This document shows, piece after piece, positions 1-8,048 of a DNA stretch of 64,000 nucleotides (the first letter of the stretch is position 1; each line of letters starts with the position of its first letter). This stretch comes from Armatimonadia bacterium (GTDB taxonomy: Bacteria; Armatimonadota; Zipacnadia; Zipacnadales; JABUFB01). The stretch covers positions 1-64,000 of the forward strand of contig JBDKVB010000053.1 of assembly GCA_039679385.1 (NCBI GenBank), written 5' to 3'. The position numbers and the translations under genes are program-made. A model generated the notes under the pieces. That model ran no database searches. It worked only from the letters and a program-made list of their open reading frames with translations, and was not told the origin of the DNA.

Positions 1-13
1 CGGAGGGCTGCAG

Positions 14-952
14 CTAGAGGGTCAGCGGCTCGAGACTGACCTCTGACACCAGGCCCTCGACTTGAGCGAGGGTGGCAAAGCCGGCACCGAAGGTGGCTGC
101 GCAGGCAGTTCCGGCGGCCACGGCCCAACGCACGCAATCCTCCAGAGACCGCCCCTGATGCATGGCGGCAGCAAAACCTGCGACCATCGCGTCGCCACTC
201 CCGACCGCGCTGACCTCCTCAATCTGGGGTGCCCGAGCCCACCCTTCACCGTGGTCGCGTGTGGTGACTAGCGCACCATCGGCGCCGAGCGAGCAGAGGA
301 CCACTCGCACACCGCGGGCCAGGAGGTCGCGAGAGGCCTTCAGGACGCCCTCCGGCACGGACAACTCGTGACCGCAGAGCGTGCTGAGTTCGTCAAGATT
401 CGGCTTGAGAACAGTTGGACCTGCATCGATGGACTGGCGCAGCAGCTCGTCGTGGGCGTCAAGGATCACAGGAACGCGGGCCTCGCGAGCCAGCAGGATG
501 AGCTCACTGTAAAGGTCAAAGGGTACGCCGCGGGGTGCACTGCCGGAGATCACCGCGAGGCTGGACCGCTGCATCAGGGCCTGCCACTTGCGGCCGAGTT
601 GGTCGATCTCCGTGGGCGTCACCAGCGGGCCGACCTCATCGAGACGGGTCCCGGTGCCTCGGACCGTGTCGAGGATGTTGAGGCAGAGGCGTGAGTCCTC
701 GGCAATCCGCACCAGGTCGGGCACGATTCCCTCGCGCCGCAGGTAGGTGGCGATGTACTGCGCCGGAGCCCCACCTGCGAAGCCCGTCAGGATGACCTCG
801 GCGTCGAGGGCCCGGAGTACGCGGGCTACGTTGACGCCCTTGCCCCCGGGCGCCGTGCGGACTCTCCTGGGATGGTGAAAGCCTCCGATCTGGAAGCCCT
901 CGACCTCGAAGGTCTTGTCGATCCCCGTGTTGGCGCACAGAACCGTGATCAC
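14..952 (-). CDS. PfkB-family sugar-phosphate kinase (1-phosphofructokinase / tagatose-6-phosphate kinase type)
   Basis: A 312-residue cytoplasmic kinase of the PfkB (ribokinase) fold, closest in layout to FruK and LacC, which phosphorylate fructose 1-phosphate or tagatose 6-phosphate. The N-terminal glycine signature GGKGVNVAR is near residue 36, and the C-terminal catalytic signature reads VGSGDAMVAG, with the base Asp at about 254 (GSGD in place of the commoner GAGD). The length is normal for the family. The start is GTG at 952, with no strong ribosome-binding site. It lies downstream of, and on the same strand as, the aminotransferase, but the terminator at 1030-1060 separates them, so it is probably transcribed alone. 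Family is certain; the exact sugar substrate cannot be read from sequence. Confidence 0.88.
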   Translation of the reverse strand: MITVLCANTGIDKTFEVEGFQIGGFHHPRRVRTAPGGKGVNVARVLRALDAEVILTGFAGGAPAQYIATYLRREGIVPDLVRIAEDSRLCLNILDTVRGTGTRLDEVGPLVTPTEIDQLGRKWQALMQRSSLAVISGSAPRGVPFDLYSELILLAREARVPVILDAHDELLRQSIDAGPTVLKPNLDELSTLCGHELSVPEGVLKASRDLLARGVRVVLCSLGADGALVTTRDHGEGWARAPQIEEVSAVGSGDAMVAGFAAAMHQGRSLEDCVRWAVAAGTACAATFGAGFATLAQVEGLVSEVSLEPLTL

Positions 953-1029
953 TTGGCGACACCGTCGCTGGCCCTGCGGCTCAGGGCCCGATGATACGTG
1001 CCCGGTCAGGTTCGCTGCACTTCTGAATC

Positions 1030-1060
1030 AAAAAGGGGCCGCTTCGTAGGAAGCGGCCCC
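1030..1060 (-). terminator. Rho-independent terminator of the aminotransferase gene
   Basis: Perfect 11-bp GC-rich stem (1035-1045 with 1050-1060) and a 4-nt loop, followed on the minus strand by five T residues (1034-1030). It starts 14 bases past the aminotransferase stop codon. Confidence 0.9.
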
Positions 1061-1073
1061 TCAGGTGCTCGGA

Positions 1074-2237
1074 CTACTGGCTTGCGAGCCAGTCCTTGAT
1101 GCGTCCCAGGGCCATCTCGATGTTCTCGACGGAGTTGGCGTAGCTGAGACGGAGATACCCGTCACCGTACTTGCCGAAGGAGGTCCCGGCGAGGCAGGCC
1201 ACGCCCGCTTCGTCGAGGAGCTTGGTCTCGAGTTCCTTGGAGCCGAACCCGGTGCCGGTGATGTTCGGGAAGACGTAGAAGGCACCCTTGGGTCGGAGGC
1301 AACTGATGCCGGGGATGGCATTCAGGCCGTCAACGATGACGTCGCGGCGGCGCTTGAACTCCGCAACCATCTTCTCGGACTCGTCGAAGGGCCCCTTGAG
1401 CGCTGCAATCCCGGCCCGCTGGGTGAAAGCGGAGACGCAGGAGGTGCAGTTGGTCTGCAGCTTGGCGAGCTGCTCCGCCAGGGCCACCGGGGTTGCGCCC
1501 CAGCCGAGACGCCAGCCGGTCATGGCGAACATCTTGGAGAAGCAGTCCAGAAGGATGGTGCGCTCCTGCATGCCGGGCAGTGCGGCGATGCTGTGGTGAG
1601 TGCCCTCGTAGAGGACGCGCTCGTAGGGCTCGTCGCTCATGATCCACAGGTCGTTGTCGATGGCGAGCTGGGCAATGCGCTCCAGGTCGGACATCTCAAG
1701 CACGCCGCCGGTGGGGTTCTGCGGCGAGTTGATGATGATCATGCTCGTCTTCGGGGTGATCAGGGAAGCCAGTTCATCGACGTCGAAGCGGAAGTCGTTC
1801 TTCTCGCGCAGCGGGCACGGCACCGGGGTCGCGCCCACGAAGTTGATCATGGACTCGTAGATGGGGAAGCCGGGGTTCGGGTAGATGACCTCGTCGCCCT
1901 CATCGACGCAGGCGGTGATTCCCCAGTAGATGATCGGCTTCGCGCCGAAGACGACGGTGATGTTCTCGGCCTTGTAGTTGGTGCCGCGGCCACGGTTCAG
2001 GTGCCAGGCGACGGTCTCGCGGAACTCCGGGTCGCCGGCGCTGGGTCCGTAGTGGGTGAAGCCGGAGTTGAGAGCGTCGCAGGCGGCGTCAATGATGTGC
2101 TTGGGGGTGTCGAAGTCCGGCTCGCCGATCTCGAGGTGGACGACGTGCTTGCCCTGTGCCTCGAGTTGCTTGGCCCTTGCCAGTACGGAGAAGGCGGTCT
2201 CTGTTCCCAGACGCTGCATGCGCTTTGCGATCTTCAT
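1074..2237 (-). CDS. Class I/II PLP-dependent aminotransferase (aspartate aminotransferase-like)
   Basis: A 387-residue fold-type I aminotransferase. Visible motifs are SPQNPTGG (171-178, cofactor-binding Asn), SDEPY (201-205, Asp and Tyr contacting the PLP ring) and FSKMFAMTGWRLGW with the Schiff-base Lys at about 235. These match the aspartate / LL-diaminopimelate / aromatic aminotransferase group that moves amino groups between amino acids and 2-oxo acids in the cytoplasm. The start is ATG with GGGAGG about 8 bases upstream. The gene has its own terminator and a roughly 450-base leader containing several hairpins. Family is certain; substrate is not. Confidence 0.9.
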   Translation of the reverse strand: MKIAKRMQRLGTETAFSVLARAKQLEAQGKHVVHLEIGEPDFDTPKHIIDAACDALNSGFTHYGPSAGDPEFRETVAWHLNRGRGTNYKAENITVVFGAKPIIYWGITACVDEGDEVIYPNPGFPIYESMINFVGATPVPCPLREKNDFRFDVDELASLITPKTSMIIINSPQNPTGGVLEMSDLERIAQLAIDNDLWIMSDEPYERVLYEGTHHSIAALPGMQERTILLDCFSKMFAMTGWRLGWGATPVALAEQLAKLQTNCTSCVSAFTQRAGIAALKGPFDESEKMVAEFKRRRDVIVDGLNAIPGISCLRPKGAFYVFPNITGTGFGSKELETKLLDEAGVACLAGTSFGKYGDGYLRLSYANSVENIEMALGRIKDWLASQ

Positions 2238-2686
2238 TTTGTAGTGTCCTCCCAGGGGATATGGTTTGACTCAGGTAGAGAAAGGGGCTCTGCCACAGCG
2301 GTCAGGTCGTTCGGCCTCGGCTGTGGCGTTGACTTGCGCTCACCACCGGCGCCCTTCTGGAAGGCCGGTCCGTGGCATCCACGGTAGGGCCAGGCGCCTC
2401 CTACACACGGTCCGCCCGGGCCGTTAGTGCCCGGGCCGCGTAGAGCCACCCTGGGTAACTCCTGTAACAAAATGGCACACACGTCGTGGATGCATGAGCT
2501 TGGTCCCTGCAGCCTCCAGCAGGTATGAAACACGCGACTGACGCCGCTGGGCGGTATCGGTCGCGTGGAAGGCTGCAATTCTGTGTCGAGATTGGGTGCG
2601 CCCTTAGAGTACCACGATAGGACGAAAGAGGCAAGCCCCGGCCCGGCTTTGGGTGTGCTGCAGCAGCGTCCGACAGGCGGCAGCGC
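2238..2686 (-). promoter_or_regulatory. Long structured leader/intergenic region upstream of the aminotransferase
   Basis: 449 bases without a convincing gene. On the minus strand, reading toward the aminotransferase, there are three perfect-armed hairpins: an 8-bp self-complementary stem at 2414-2421/2429-2436, a 6-bp stem at 2370-2384, and an 8-bp stem at 2292-2299/2320-2327 enclosing a smaller inner stem. Just upstream of the first hairpin the minus strand reads AGGGTGGCTCTACGCGG, which recalls a T-box antiterminator core but is not an exact match. No U-tract follows the hairpins, so any control would probably act on translation. No promoter could be assigned with confidence. Confidence 0.35.
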
Positions 2687-4654
2687 TCACTTCGGCGGCG
2701 CCAGCTCGACCTCTAGGTCATCCACCCAGAGGCACAGCTCGCCGCCCTCCGGGCTGGCTGTCACATCTACCTCCAGTACGATCTCCAGAGGCGGGCAATC
2801 CTGAACATGGTTGCCGTCTCCCTGCGAGATGGGCTGTGGCGGCGTCGCCTCCAGGTCCCAGGCGATCTGCTTCCAGCCGCTCCACGTCATTGCCCCGGCC
2901 GGAGCGTAGAAGCACTCGCCGCCGGCGTCCCGTACTCGGAGCCGGTAGGCTCTGCCGCTTCCGTCGCCGTACAGCCAGAACCGAACCGCCTGCACCGGCC
3001 GTCCGTAGGGCATCTTCAGGCTGAAGAGCTTGATCATGTACTGCGACGGGGGAGAGGGCGGAAGCTTCACGGTCAGTTTCGCGGCCGACTTGCCCAGGTG
3101 GGCCTGCTCGGTGGATAGCTCGGAGACGCCCTGCACCGGCATGCCCGCCTGGTTCGTCTCGGGCACGGGGTAGACGAGGCTCCAGGGGTTGGCCCGCTCG
3201 AAGTCATAGCAGAGCAGCTCGCGGCCCTTCGCGGTGATGGACCTGGCATTGGGCTCCACTGCCGCCAGGCCCTCCAGACCGCCTCGGATCTCGAGGCCGA
3301 TGTCCGGCCCACCATAGCCCTTGGCGAAGGCTGTGCTACGAGCGGCCGACCCCGCGACAGGACGACGGGGCGTCCCCGCGTACTGCACCTTCTGTACCGA
3401 GGAACTGCGGTCGTTGCCCGTCTCCTGTTGGTAGGCGGCAAAGGCCTCCGGCTCGAACGCCTTGCCCGCGACGCTGAACCGGCCGGGGAAGTAGACATTC
3501 CGGTCGGCGACGTAGCTGCCCTCGGAAGAGACCGTCGTGCGGTCGGCAGAGAGGATTGAGTTGACTACGAAGGCCTTCCCCGCAGGGGCGACAGTGAGGG
3601 CGGTGCTGCCACCCTCGAGAGCGCAATGCTCCATGACGAGTGCGGAGTCGCGACCGACGGAGAGCCCGACCTCGTCGCCCTGAGACTGCACCGTGACGTT
3701 CCGCAGGTTGGTGAGACTAGCGCTCAGCGGATGGCTTTGAGCCTGGGGGAAGTCGGCCAGCGGTCCACCCCGGGTGAGAGCGATGTTGACGGGGCTGCCG
3801 CTCACTCGGCAGTCGGTGAAGGAGTGAACACCGCCCTCGATCAGGATGCCGCGGTAGACGTTATTCTCGATGGTGACGTCTGCGTAGTGCGTCCGGCAGA
3901 GGTTGACGTCGGCGATCCCGTGCCAGAAGTTGTGTGCGAGGTAGGCGCCCCTCACGTAGCACTCGCAGTTCTCGTGAGCGCTGAAGCCCTCGTCGCCATT
4001 CCAGACGCCCCGGATGTTCTCGAACCATACGGGAGCGCTGCCGGAGTGGATGTTGAACCCGTCGTTCCAGAAGTGCTCGCAGGTCAGGTTGCGGACCACG
4101 ATGAACCCCGGCCCAGCTACTGCGAAGCCGCAGTCCCGGGTGGCGGTCAGCTCCAGATCGTAGTCCTGGACTGACTTCCCCGGCGCCGGGCGGAAGTAGA
4201 AGAGACCCTTGTCCCAGAACCACTGCTCGGGCTGCAGCTTATCTACCGCGCTTGCCTTCGAGTAGCGCACCTCGGGGCCATAGACGAACTTCACCTCGGA
4301 CGCCTGAGGCAGCACGAAGGCGTCGCCTCTTGCTTCCCAGCCGGTCTTGGGTGCGGGATCTGCGCCACAGAGGGTGGCTCCGTTCCCCTCGATGACCAGC
4401 GGCTGACCGGGCAGGCCACCGACCGTCACCCGCAGGCACTCACGATAGGGATGGTCCATCTTGGCGAGCGAGAGCGTGTCTCCAGGGCGCAGGGAACGTA
4501 GTGCCCGGCCAATTGTGTTGAAGGGAAGGGTTGTGCCGTCGGCCTGGTCGTTACCGTTGACGCCGTCGACGTAGATCGTTGCCGACCAGACGCCGGTGCT
4601 CAGTAGCCAGAGGAGTCCGGCAACAGGGAGCCACAGGGCTCTTTGGGGCTTCAT
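2687..4654 (-). CDS. Secreted right-handed parallel beta-helix protein
   Basis: A 655-residue protein with a clear Sec signal peptide (hydrophobic residues 9-24, ending near WSA). The mature start, TIYVDGVNGNDQADGT followed by a phrase on short repeated turns, is typical of DUF1565/pectate-lyase-like beta-helix proteins. The middle has repeated short Asn-rich strands (for example FIVVRNLTCEHF and DVTIENNVYRGILIEGG) that form beta-helix coils. The last 180 residues look like a separate beta-sandwich, possibly carbohydrate-binding (QAVRFWLYGDGSG, LWVDDLEV). Such proteins are usually polysaccharide lyases, hydrolases or glycan-binding surface proteins. No catalytic residue can be assigned, so the activity is unknown. 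It is monocistronic and divergent from the LOG-like gene. Confidence 0.8.
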   Translation of the reverse strand: MKPQRALWLPVAGLLWLLSTGVWSATIYVDGVNGNDQADGTTLPFNTIGRALRSLRPGDTLSLAKMDHPYRECLRVTVGGLPGQPLVIEGNGATLCGADPAPKTGWEARGDAFVLPQASEVKFVYGPEVRYSKASAVDKLQPEQWFWDKGLFYFRPAPGKSVQDYDLELTATRDCGFAVAGPGFIVVRNLTCEHFWNDGFNIHSGSAPVWFENIRGVWNGDEGFSAHENCECYVRGAYLAHNFWHGIADVNLCRTHYADVTIENNVYRGILIEGGVHSFTDCRVSGSPVNIALTRGGPLADFPQAQSHPLSASLTNLRNVTVQSQGDEVGLSVGRDSALVMEHCALEGGSTALTVAPAGKAFVVNSILSADRTTVSSEGSYVADRNVYFPGRFSVAGKAFEPEAFAAYQQETGNDRSSSVQKVQYAGTPRRPVAGSAARSTAFAKGYGGPDIGLEIRGGLEGLAAVEPNARSITAKGRELLCYDFERANPWSLVYPVPETNQAGMPVQGVSELSTEQAHLGKSAAKLTVKLPPSPPSQYMIKLFSLKMPYGRPVQAVRFWLYGDGSGRAYRLRVRDAGGECFYAPAGAMTWSGWKQIAWDLEATPPQPISQGDGNHVQDCPPLEIVLEVDVTASPEGGELCLWVDDLEVELAPPK

Positions 4655-4767
4655 CGTGGGTCACCGCCTGCGGGTTGGGCTCATCCTGAGTGATGGAAGC
4701 AGGTCCTTCCCTGCCGGAGGACCAATTCCTGCCTGCAAGCCTGTGTACTGGTGTCCTTGTTCGAGGT

Positions 4768-4776
4768 TGGTATAAT
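4768..4776 (+). promoter_or_regulatory. Extended -10 promoter of the LOG-like gene
   Basis: TGG directly followed by a perfect TATAAT hexamer (4771-4776) forms an extended -10 element. No good -35 is needed or seen. Transcription would start near 4783, about 23 bases before the ribosome-binding site. Confidence 0.7.
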
Positions 4777-4805
4777 ACGGTCGGGTTCGCCCTGAGTATC
4801 GTGTT

Positions 4806-4822
4806 GGAGGTGTTGTGTCATC
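4806..4822 (+). promoter_or_regulatory. Ribosome-binding site that points to an ATC start codon
   Basis: A strong GGAGGTG (4806-4812) lies 7-9 bases before an in-frame ATC at 4820. The first canonical start in frame, GTG at 4832, is about 21 bases away, too far for this site. ATC-AAG-CGC-AAA-GTG-GGT would give a family-typical N-terminus with the reading IKRKVGVVGSAGG. Confidence 0.45.
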
Positions 4823-4831
4823 AAGCGCAAA

Positions 4832-5407
4832 GTGGGTGTAGTGGGCTCCGCTGGTGGCGAGATCTCTGCTGAGGCACTGGCACTCGCGACCGAGTTGGGC
4901 CGTGAGATCGCTCGCAGGGACTGCATTGTCATCACAGGAGCCTGTCCGGGATTGCCCCATGCGGCTGTGCTCGGGGCCAAGGAGCTTGGAGCATTGGCCA
5001 TTGGCATATCGCCTGCGCTCTGTCTCGAGCAGCATCGCACGGTGTATGCCTCGCCCTACGAGGAGTATGACGCCATCATCTACACCGGCAGTGGCCTGAT
5101 GGGTCGTGAGGTGGACGTGGTGCGCAGCGCCGACATCATTGTGATCGTCGGTGGGCGCTCCGGCACCCTGGGCGAGTTCTCCATCGCCTACGATGACGGC
5201 AATGTCATCGGCGTCCTGCGGGGGACGGGTGGCATCGCCGACCACATGCATGAGATCATCCCCCTGATCCGCAAGAACACGGGAAGTCAGATCTTCTACT
5301 CGGACGATCCGAAGGAGTTGCTGGACCTCTGCTTCGCTTGCCATGACCAATGGATCGCCGAGGGCCGGGGTTACGCGATCAACGAGTTCCGCAGAGACTG
5401 GAAGTAG
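4832..5407 (+). CDS. LOG/SLOG-family nucleotide-binding protein (TIGR00725-like)
   Basis: A small Rossmann-type protein of 191 residues from GTG 4832, or 195 from the possible ATC at 4820. It opens with VGVVGSAGGE and carries the family signature GGRSGTLGEF at about 107-116, equivalent to PGGxGTxxE of LOG (lysine decarboxylase-like) proteins. Members include cytokinin-type phosphoribohydrolases and many uncharacterised proteins that bind nucleotides or cofactors such as molybdopterin. No catalytic assignment is possible here. It has its own extended -10 promoter and is followed 33 bases later by the metallo-hydrolase gene, with which it is probably co-transcribed. The start codon is uncertain. 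Confidence 0.8.
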   Translation: MGVVGSAGGEISAEALALATELGREIARRDCIVITGACPGLPHAAVLGAKELGALAIGISPALCLEQHRTVYASPYEEYDAIIYTGSGLMGREVDVVRSADIIVIVGGRSGTLGEFSIAYDDGNVIGVLRGTGGIADHMHEIIPLIRKNTGSQIFYSDDPKELLDLCFACHDQWIAEGRGYAINEFRRDWK

Positions 5408-5440
5408 CCGATAGCCTGCCGCACTGGAGATGCTAATCGC

Positions 5441-6946
5441 ATGCGCCTTCGCTTTCTGGGTGCCGCACGGACGGTGACAGGTTCACAGTACCTGCTGCAG
5501 TTGCCGAGCTTCTCGGCGCTGGTTGACTGCGGTATGTATCAGGGCCATGACGCAGTGCTGGCCGAGAACGCTCGTCGGTTCTCCTTCGATCCCGCAAAGC
5601 TTGACTTCGTGCTGCTGACCCATGCGCACATCGACCACTGCGGGCTTCTGCCGAGGCTGTGGAAGCTGGGATTCCGGGGCCGCATCTACTGCACCTCGGC
5701 CACCCGGGACCTGTGCGAAGTGATGCTCGCAGACAGCGCGAAGATTCAGGAAGAAGACGCGGTCTGGGAGATGCGCAAGTGGCGCAGAGGGCAGCAGGCG
5801 ACGCCACCACCGGCACCACTGTACACGGTGGAGGATGCTGCGGCGGTCATGGAGCACTTCGTGCCCGTCGAGTACGACGCCGATGTGAAGGTGAACAACG
5901 ATCTCTCCTGCCGCTGGGTCGATGCGGGGCACATTCTCGGTGCTGCCTCGCTGGAGGTGTGGGTGAGTCAGGACGGCGTGCGCCGCAAGATCGCCTTCTC
6001 CGGAGATCTGGGCACACCCGGACGACCAATCCTGCGCGATCCGACCTTCATCGACAGCGCGGATTTCGTAGTCATCGAGTCTACCTATGGCAACCGCGCG
6101 CATCCGCCCGAGGAGGAAGTTCAGCGCAAGCTGACGGACGCTATCACCCGCACCGTGCGCGCCGGCGGCCATGTCATCGTTCCTGCCTTTGCCGTTGGAC
6201 GTACCCAGGATCTCTTGTACCGTCTCGATAGGCTGCTGGAAGCGGGCAAGATTCCGAAGGTTCCCGTGTTCGTCGATAGCCCCCTGGCCAGCCGGGCGAC
6301 GAAGGTCTTTGAGCGGCATCATGAGTGCTATGATGCCGATGCCCTGCGCATGCTGGCCTCAGGGGACAACCCGATCCGATTCCCGTTGCTGCGGTTCACG
6401 GAGTCCGTCGCCGAGTCGCAGGCACTGAACGAGCTCAAGAGTCCTGCCATCATCATCTCGGCCAGCGGGATGTGCAATGCGGGCCGTGTGCGGCACCATC
6501 TGCACCACCACATCGAGCACGGCAACGACACGGTGCTCTTCGTCGGCTTCCAGGCTCAGGGCACGCTCGGGCGCTTCATCGTCGAAGGCGCTCAGATGGT
6601 GAAGCTGTTCGGGCGCACGCACCGAGTTCGAGCACGCATCGTGTCTATTCGCGGACTGTCGGCGCATGCCGATCAGAAGGAACTGATGAACTGGTCGCGA
6701 CACTTCAACGGTACGCGCACCTTTTTCGTGACGCATGGGGAGGAGGAAGCGGCGCTGAGCTTCGCGAAGTTACTGAGCGCGGAGCCCAACCGGAAGGTAT
6801 GTGTGCCCACTCTCGGGGAGGAAGTGAACCTCCTCGACGAGGCTGCGCTGGACCGGGCACGAGAGCTGACCGCAGCGGAACTGGCCCGGTTTGTGCCGCC
6901 TGCTGAAAAGCCGCGCCAGCCGACGGTCGAGCCGGAGGAGGTCTGA
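5441..6946 (+). CDS. MBL-fold/beta-CASP RNA metallo-hydrolase (CPSF73/YSH1-like)
   Basis: A 501-residue metallo-beta-lactamase protein with a beta-CASP insertion, the architecture of bacterial CPSF73-like nucleases such as TTHA0252. The zinc motif HAHIDH is at 61-66; further metal ligands fall in GHILGAASLEV (His) and FSGDLGTPGRPIL (Asp). The beta-CASP part contains FVDSPLASRAT and IIISASGMCNAGRVRHHL, and the closing metal histidine sits in RGLSAHADQKEL. The expected activity is endo- or exonucleolytic cleavage of RNA in the cytoplasm. It is distinct from the RNase J gene at 56.4 kb, so the window encodes two beta-CASP enzymes. It starts at ATG 5441. Confidence 0.88.
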   Translation: MRLRFLGAARTVTGSQYLLQLPSFSALVDCGMYQGHDAVLAENARRFSFDPAKLDFVLLTHAHIDHCGLLPRLWKLGFRGRIYCTSATRDLCEVMLADSAKIQEEDAVWEMRKWRRGQQATPPPAPLYTVEDAAAVMEHFVPVEYDADVKVNNDLSCRWVDAGHILGAASLEVWVSQDGVRRKIAFSGDLGTPGRPILRDPTFIDSADFVVIESTYGNRAHPPEEEVQRKLTDAITRTVRAGGHVIVPAFAVGRTQDLLYRLDRLLEAGKIPKVPVFVDSPLASRATKVFERHHECYDADALRMLASGDNPIRFPLLRFTESVAESQALNELKSPAIIISASGMCNAGRVRHHLHHHIEHGNDTVLFVGFQAQGTLGRFIVEGAQMVKLFGRTHRVRARIVSIRGLSAHADQKELMNWSRHFNGTRTFFVTHGEEEAALSFAKLLSAEPNRKVCVPTLGEEVNLLDEAALDRARELTAAELARFVPPAEKPRQPTVEPEEV

Positions 6947-7016
6947 CGCCGGACTCGTGCACTATCGCTGTAGACGTGGCACTTTCCCGCCGACCCTACT
7001 TCCGACGGTGGATCGC

Positions 7017-7976
7017 GTGAAGAAGCTTATCGTCCAGATCCCGTGTCTCAACGAAGAGCAGGCAATCGGCGCTGCCATCGCCGCGATTCCTCGTCAGGTT
7101 CCGGGCTTCGATACCGTTGAGGTTCTGGTTGTCGATGACGGCAGCACAGACCGGACGGTCGAGGTCGCTCGCCAGGCAGGCGCCGATCACATCGTCCAAC
7201 TCCCGCGTCACCAGGGCCTGGCTGCGGCGTTCCTTGCCGGACTCGAGGCCTCGGTGCGAGCCGGTGCGGATGCCATCGTCCACACTGACGCCGACAACCA
7301 GTATGACGCGAAGTGCATCCCGGATCTGGTGCGTCCGATCTGTGAGGGGACTGCCGACCTGGTGGTCGGGGTTCGGCCGATTGACCAGATCCCCGAGTTC
7401 TCGTGGCTCAAGAAGCGTCTGCAGCGTCTTGGAAGCTGGGTAGTGCGCAAGTGCTCGGCCACGGAGGTGGCCGATGTAACCAGCGGCTTCCGTGCCTACA
7501 GCCGCGATGCCGCCCTGCGTCTGACGGTGGTCTCGGAGTTCACCTACACACACGAGACGCTGATCCAGGCCGGCCGGTCAGGGATGGCCGTGACGCAAAT
7601 CCCGGTGCGCGTGAACGCCGGCACACGACCCTCGCGGCTATTCCGCAGCATCCCGGAGTACCTGCGGCGGTCGCTGGTGACGATTCTGCGCGTCTATGCC
7701 ATCTACCAGCCTTTCCGGCTTTTCGCAGGCATTGGAGGGGTTCTGGCCCTTACCGGTCTGCTGTTGTGCGCGCGCTATGCCTGGTTCGTGAGCCTCGGGG
7801 AGGGTAGAGGCCACGTTCAGTCGGTGATCGTGGCCGGCATGCTTGTCACCCTGGGCTTCCAGAGCGCCGTTCTCGGGCTGCTGGCAGAGCTCATCGGCGT
7901 GAACCGCAAGCTCGTCCAGGAAGCTCTGTATCGCGTTCGAAAAATGGAGATGAAGGGGGCGTCCCGGGAGGAGTAG
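7017..7976 (+). CDS. Family 2 glycosyltransferase, dolichyl-phosphate mannosyltransferase-like, membrane-anchored
   Basis: A 319-residue GT2 enzyme beginning KKLIVQIPCLNEEQAI. The nucleotide-sugar Asp lies in VLVVDDGSTDRT, the DxD-like metal site in AIVHTDADNQYD, and an acceptor-site segment in DVTSGFRAYSRDA. Two membrane helices near the C-terminus (about 235-260 and 275-300) would hold it at the inner membrane, as in DPMS/polyprenyl-phosphate glycosyltransferases that charge a lipid carrier. I chose GTG 7017 because it gives the family N-terminus; the frame is open upstream to 6891 but that part overlaps the preceding gene and looks like noise. No clear ribosome-binding site is seen. The next gene makes polyprenyl diphosphates, which fits a lipid-carrier substrate. 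Confidence 0.82.
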   Translation: MKKLIVQIPCLNEEQAIGAAIAAIPRQVPGFDTVEVLVVDDGSTDRTVEVARQAGADHIVQLPRHQGLAAAFLAGLEASVRAGADAIVHTDADNQYDAKCIPDLVRPICEGTADLVVGVRPIDQIPEFSWLKKRLQRLGSWVVRKCSATEVADVTSGFRAYSRDAALRLTVVSEFTYTHETLIQAGRSGMAVTQIPVRVNAGTRPSRLFRSIPEYLRRSLVTILRVYAIYQPFRLFAGIGGVLALTGLLLCARYAWFVSLGEGRGHVQSVIVAGMLVTLGFQSAVLGLLAELIGVNRKLVQEALYRVRKMEMKGASREE

Positions 7977-8048
7977 ACAGGCCGCACGTCGGCCGCTATC
8001 CTGAGGGTCCGCCATCATCTTCTTGCCACTGGGAGGTCCTGCGCCCCT

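Noticed and set aside
1065-2387. Long open frame on the strand opposite the class I aminotransferase
   Set aside because: The aminotransferase has all family motifs, a ribosome-binding site and a terminator. The opposite frame is open only because GC-rich codon use avoids stops there, and its translation is low-complexity and family-less.
2401-2460. True T-box riboswitch
   Set aside because: The core differs by an insertion and no stem I, specifier loop or terminator U-tract could be found; kept only as a low-interest observation.
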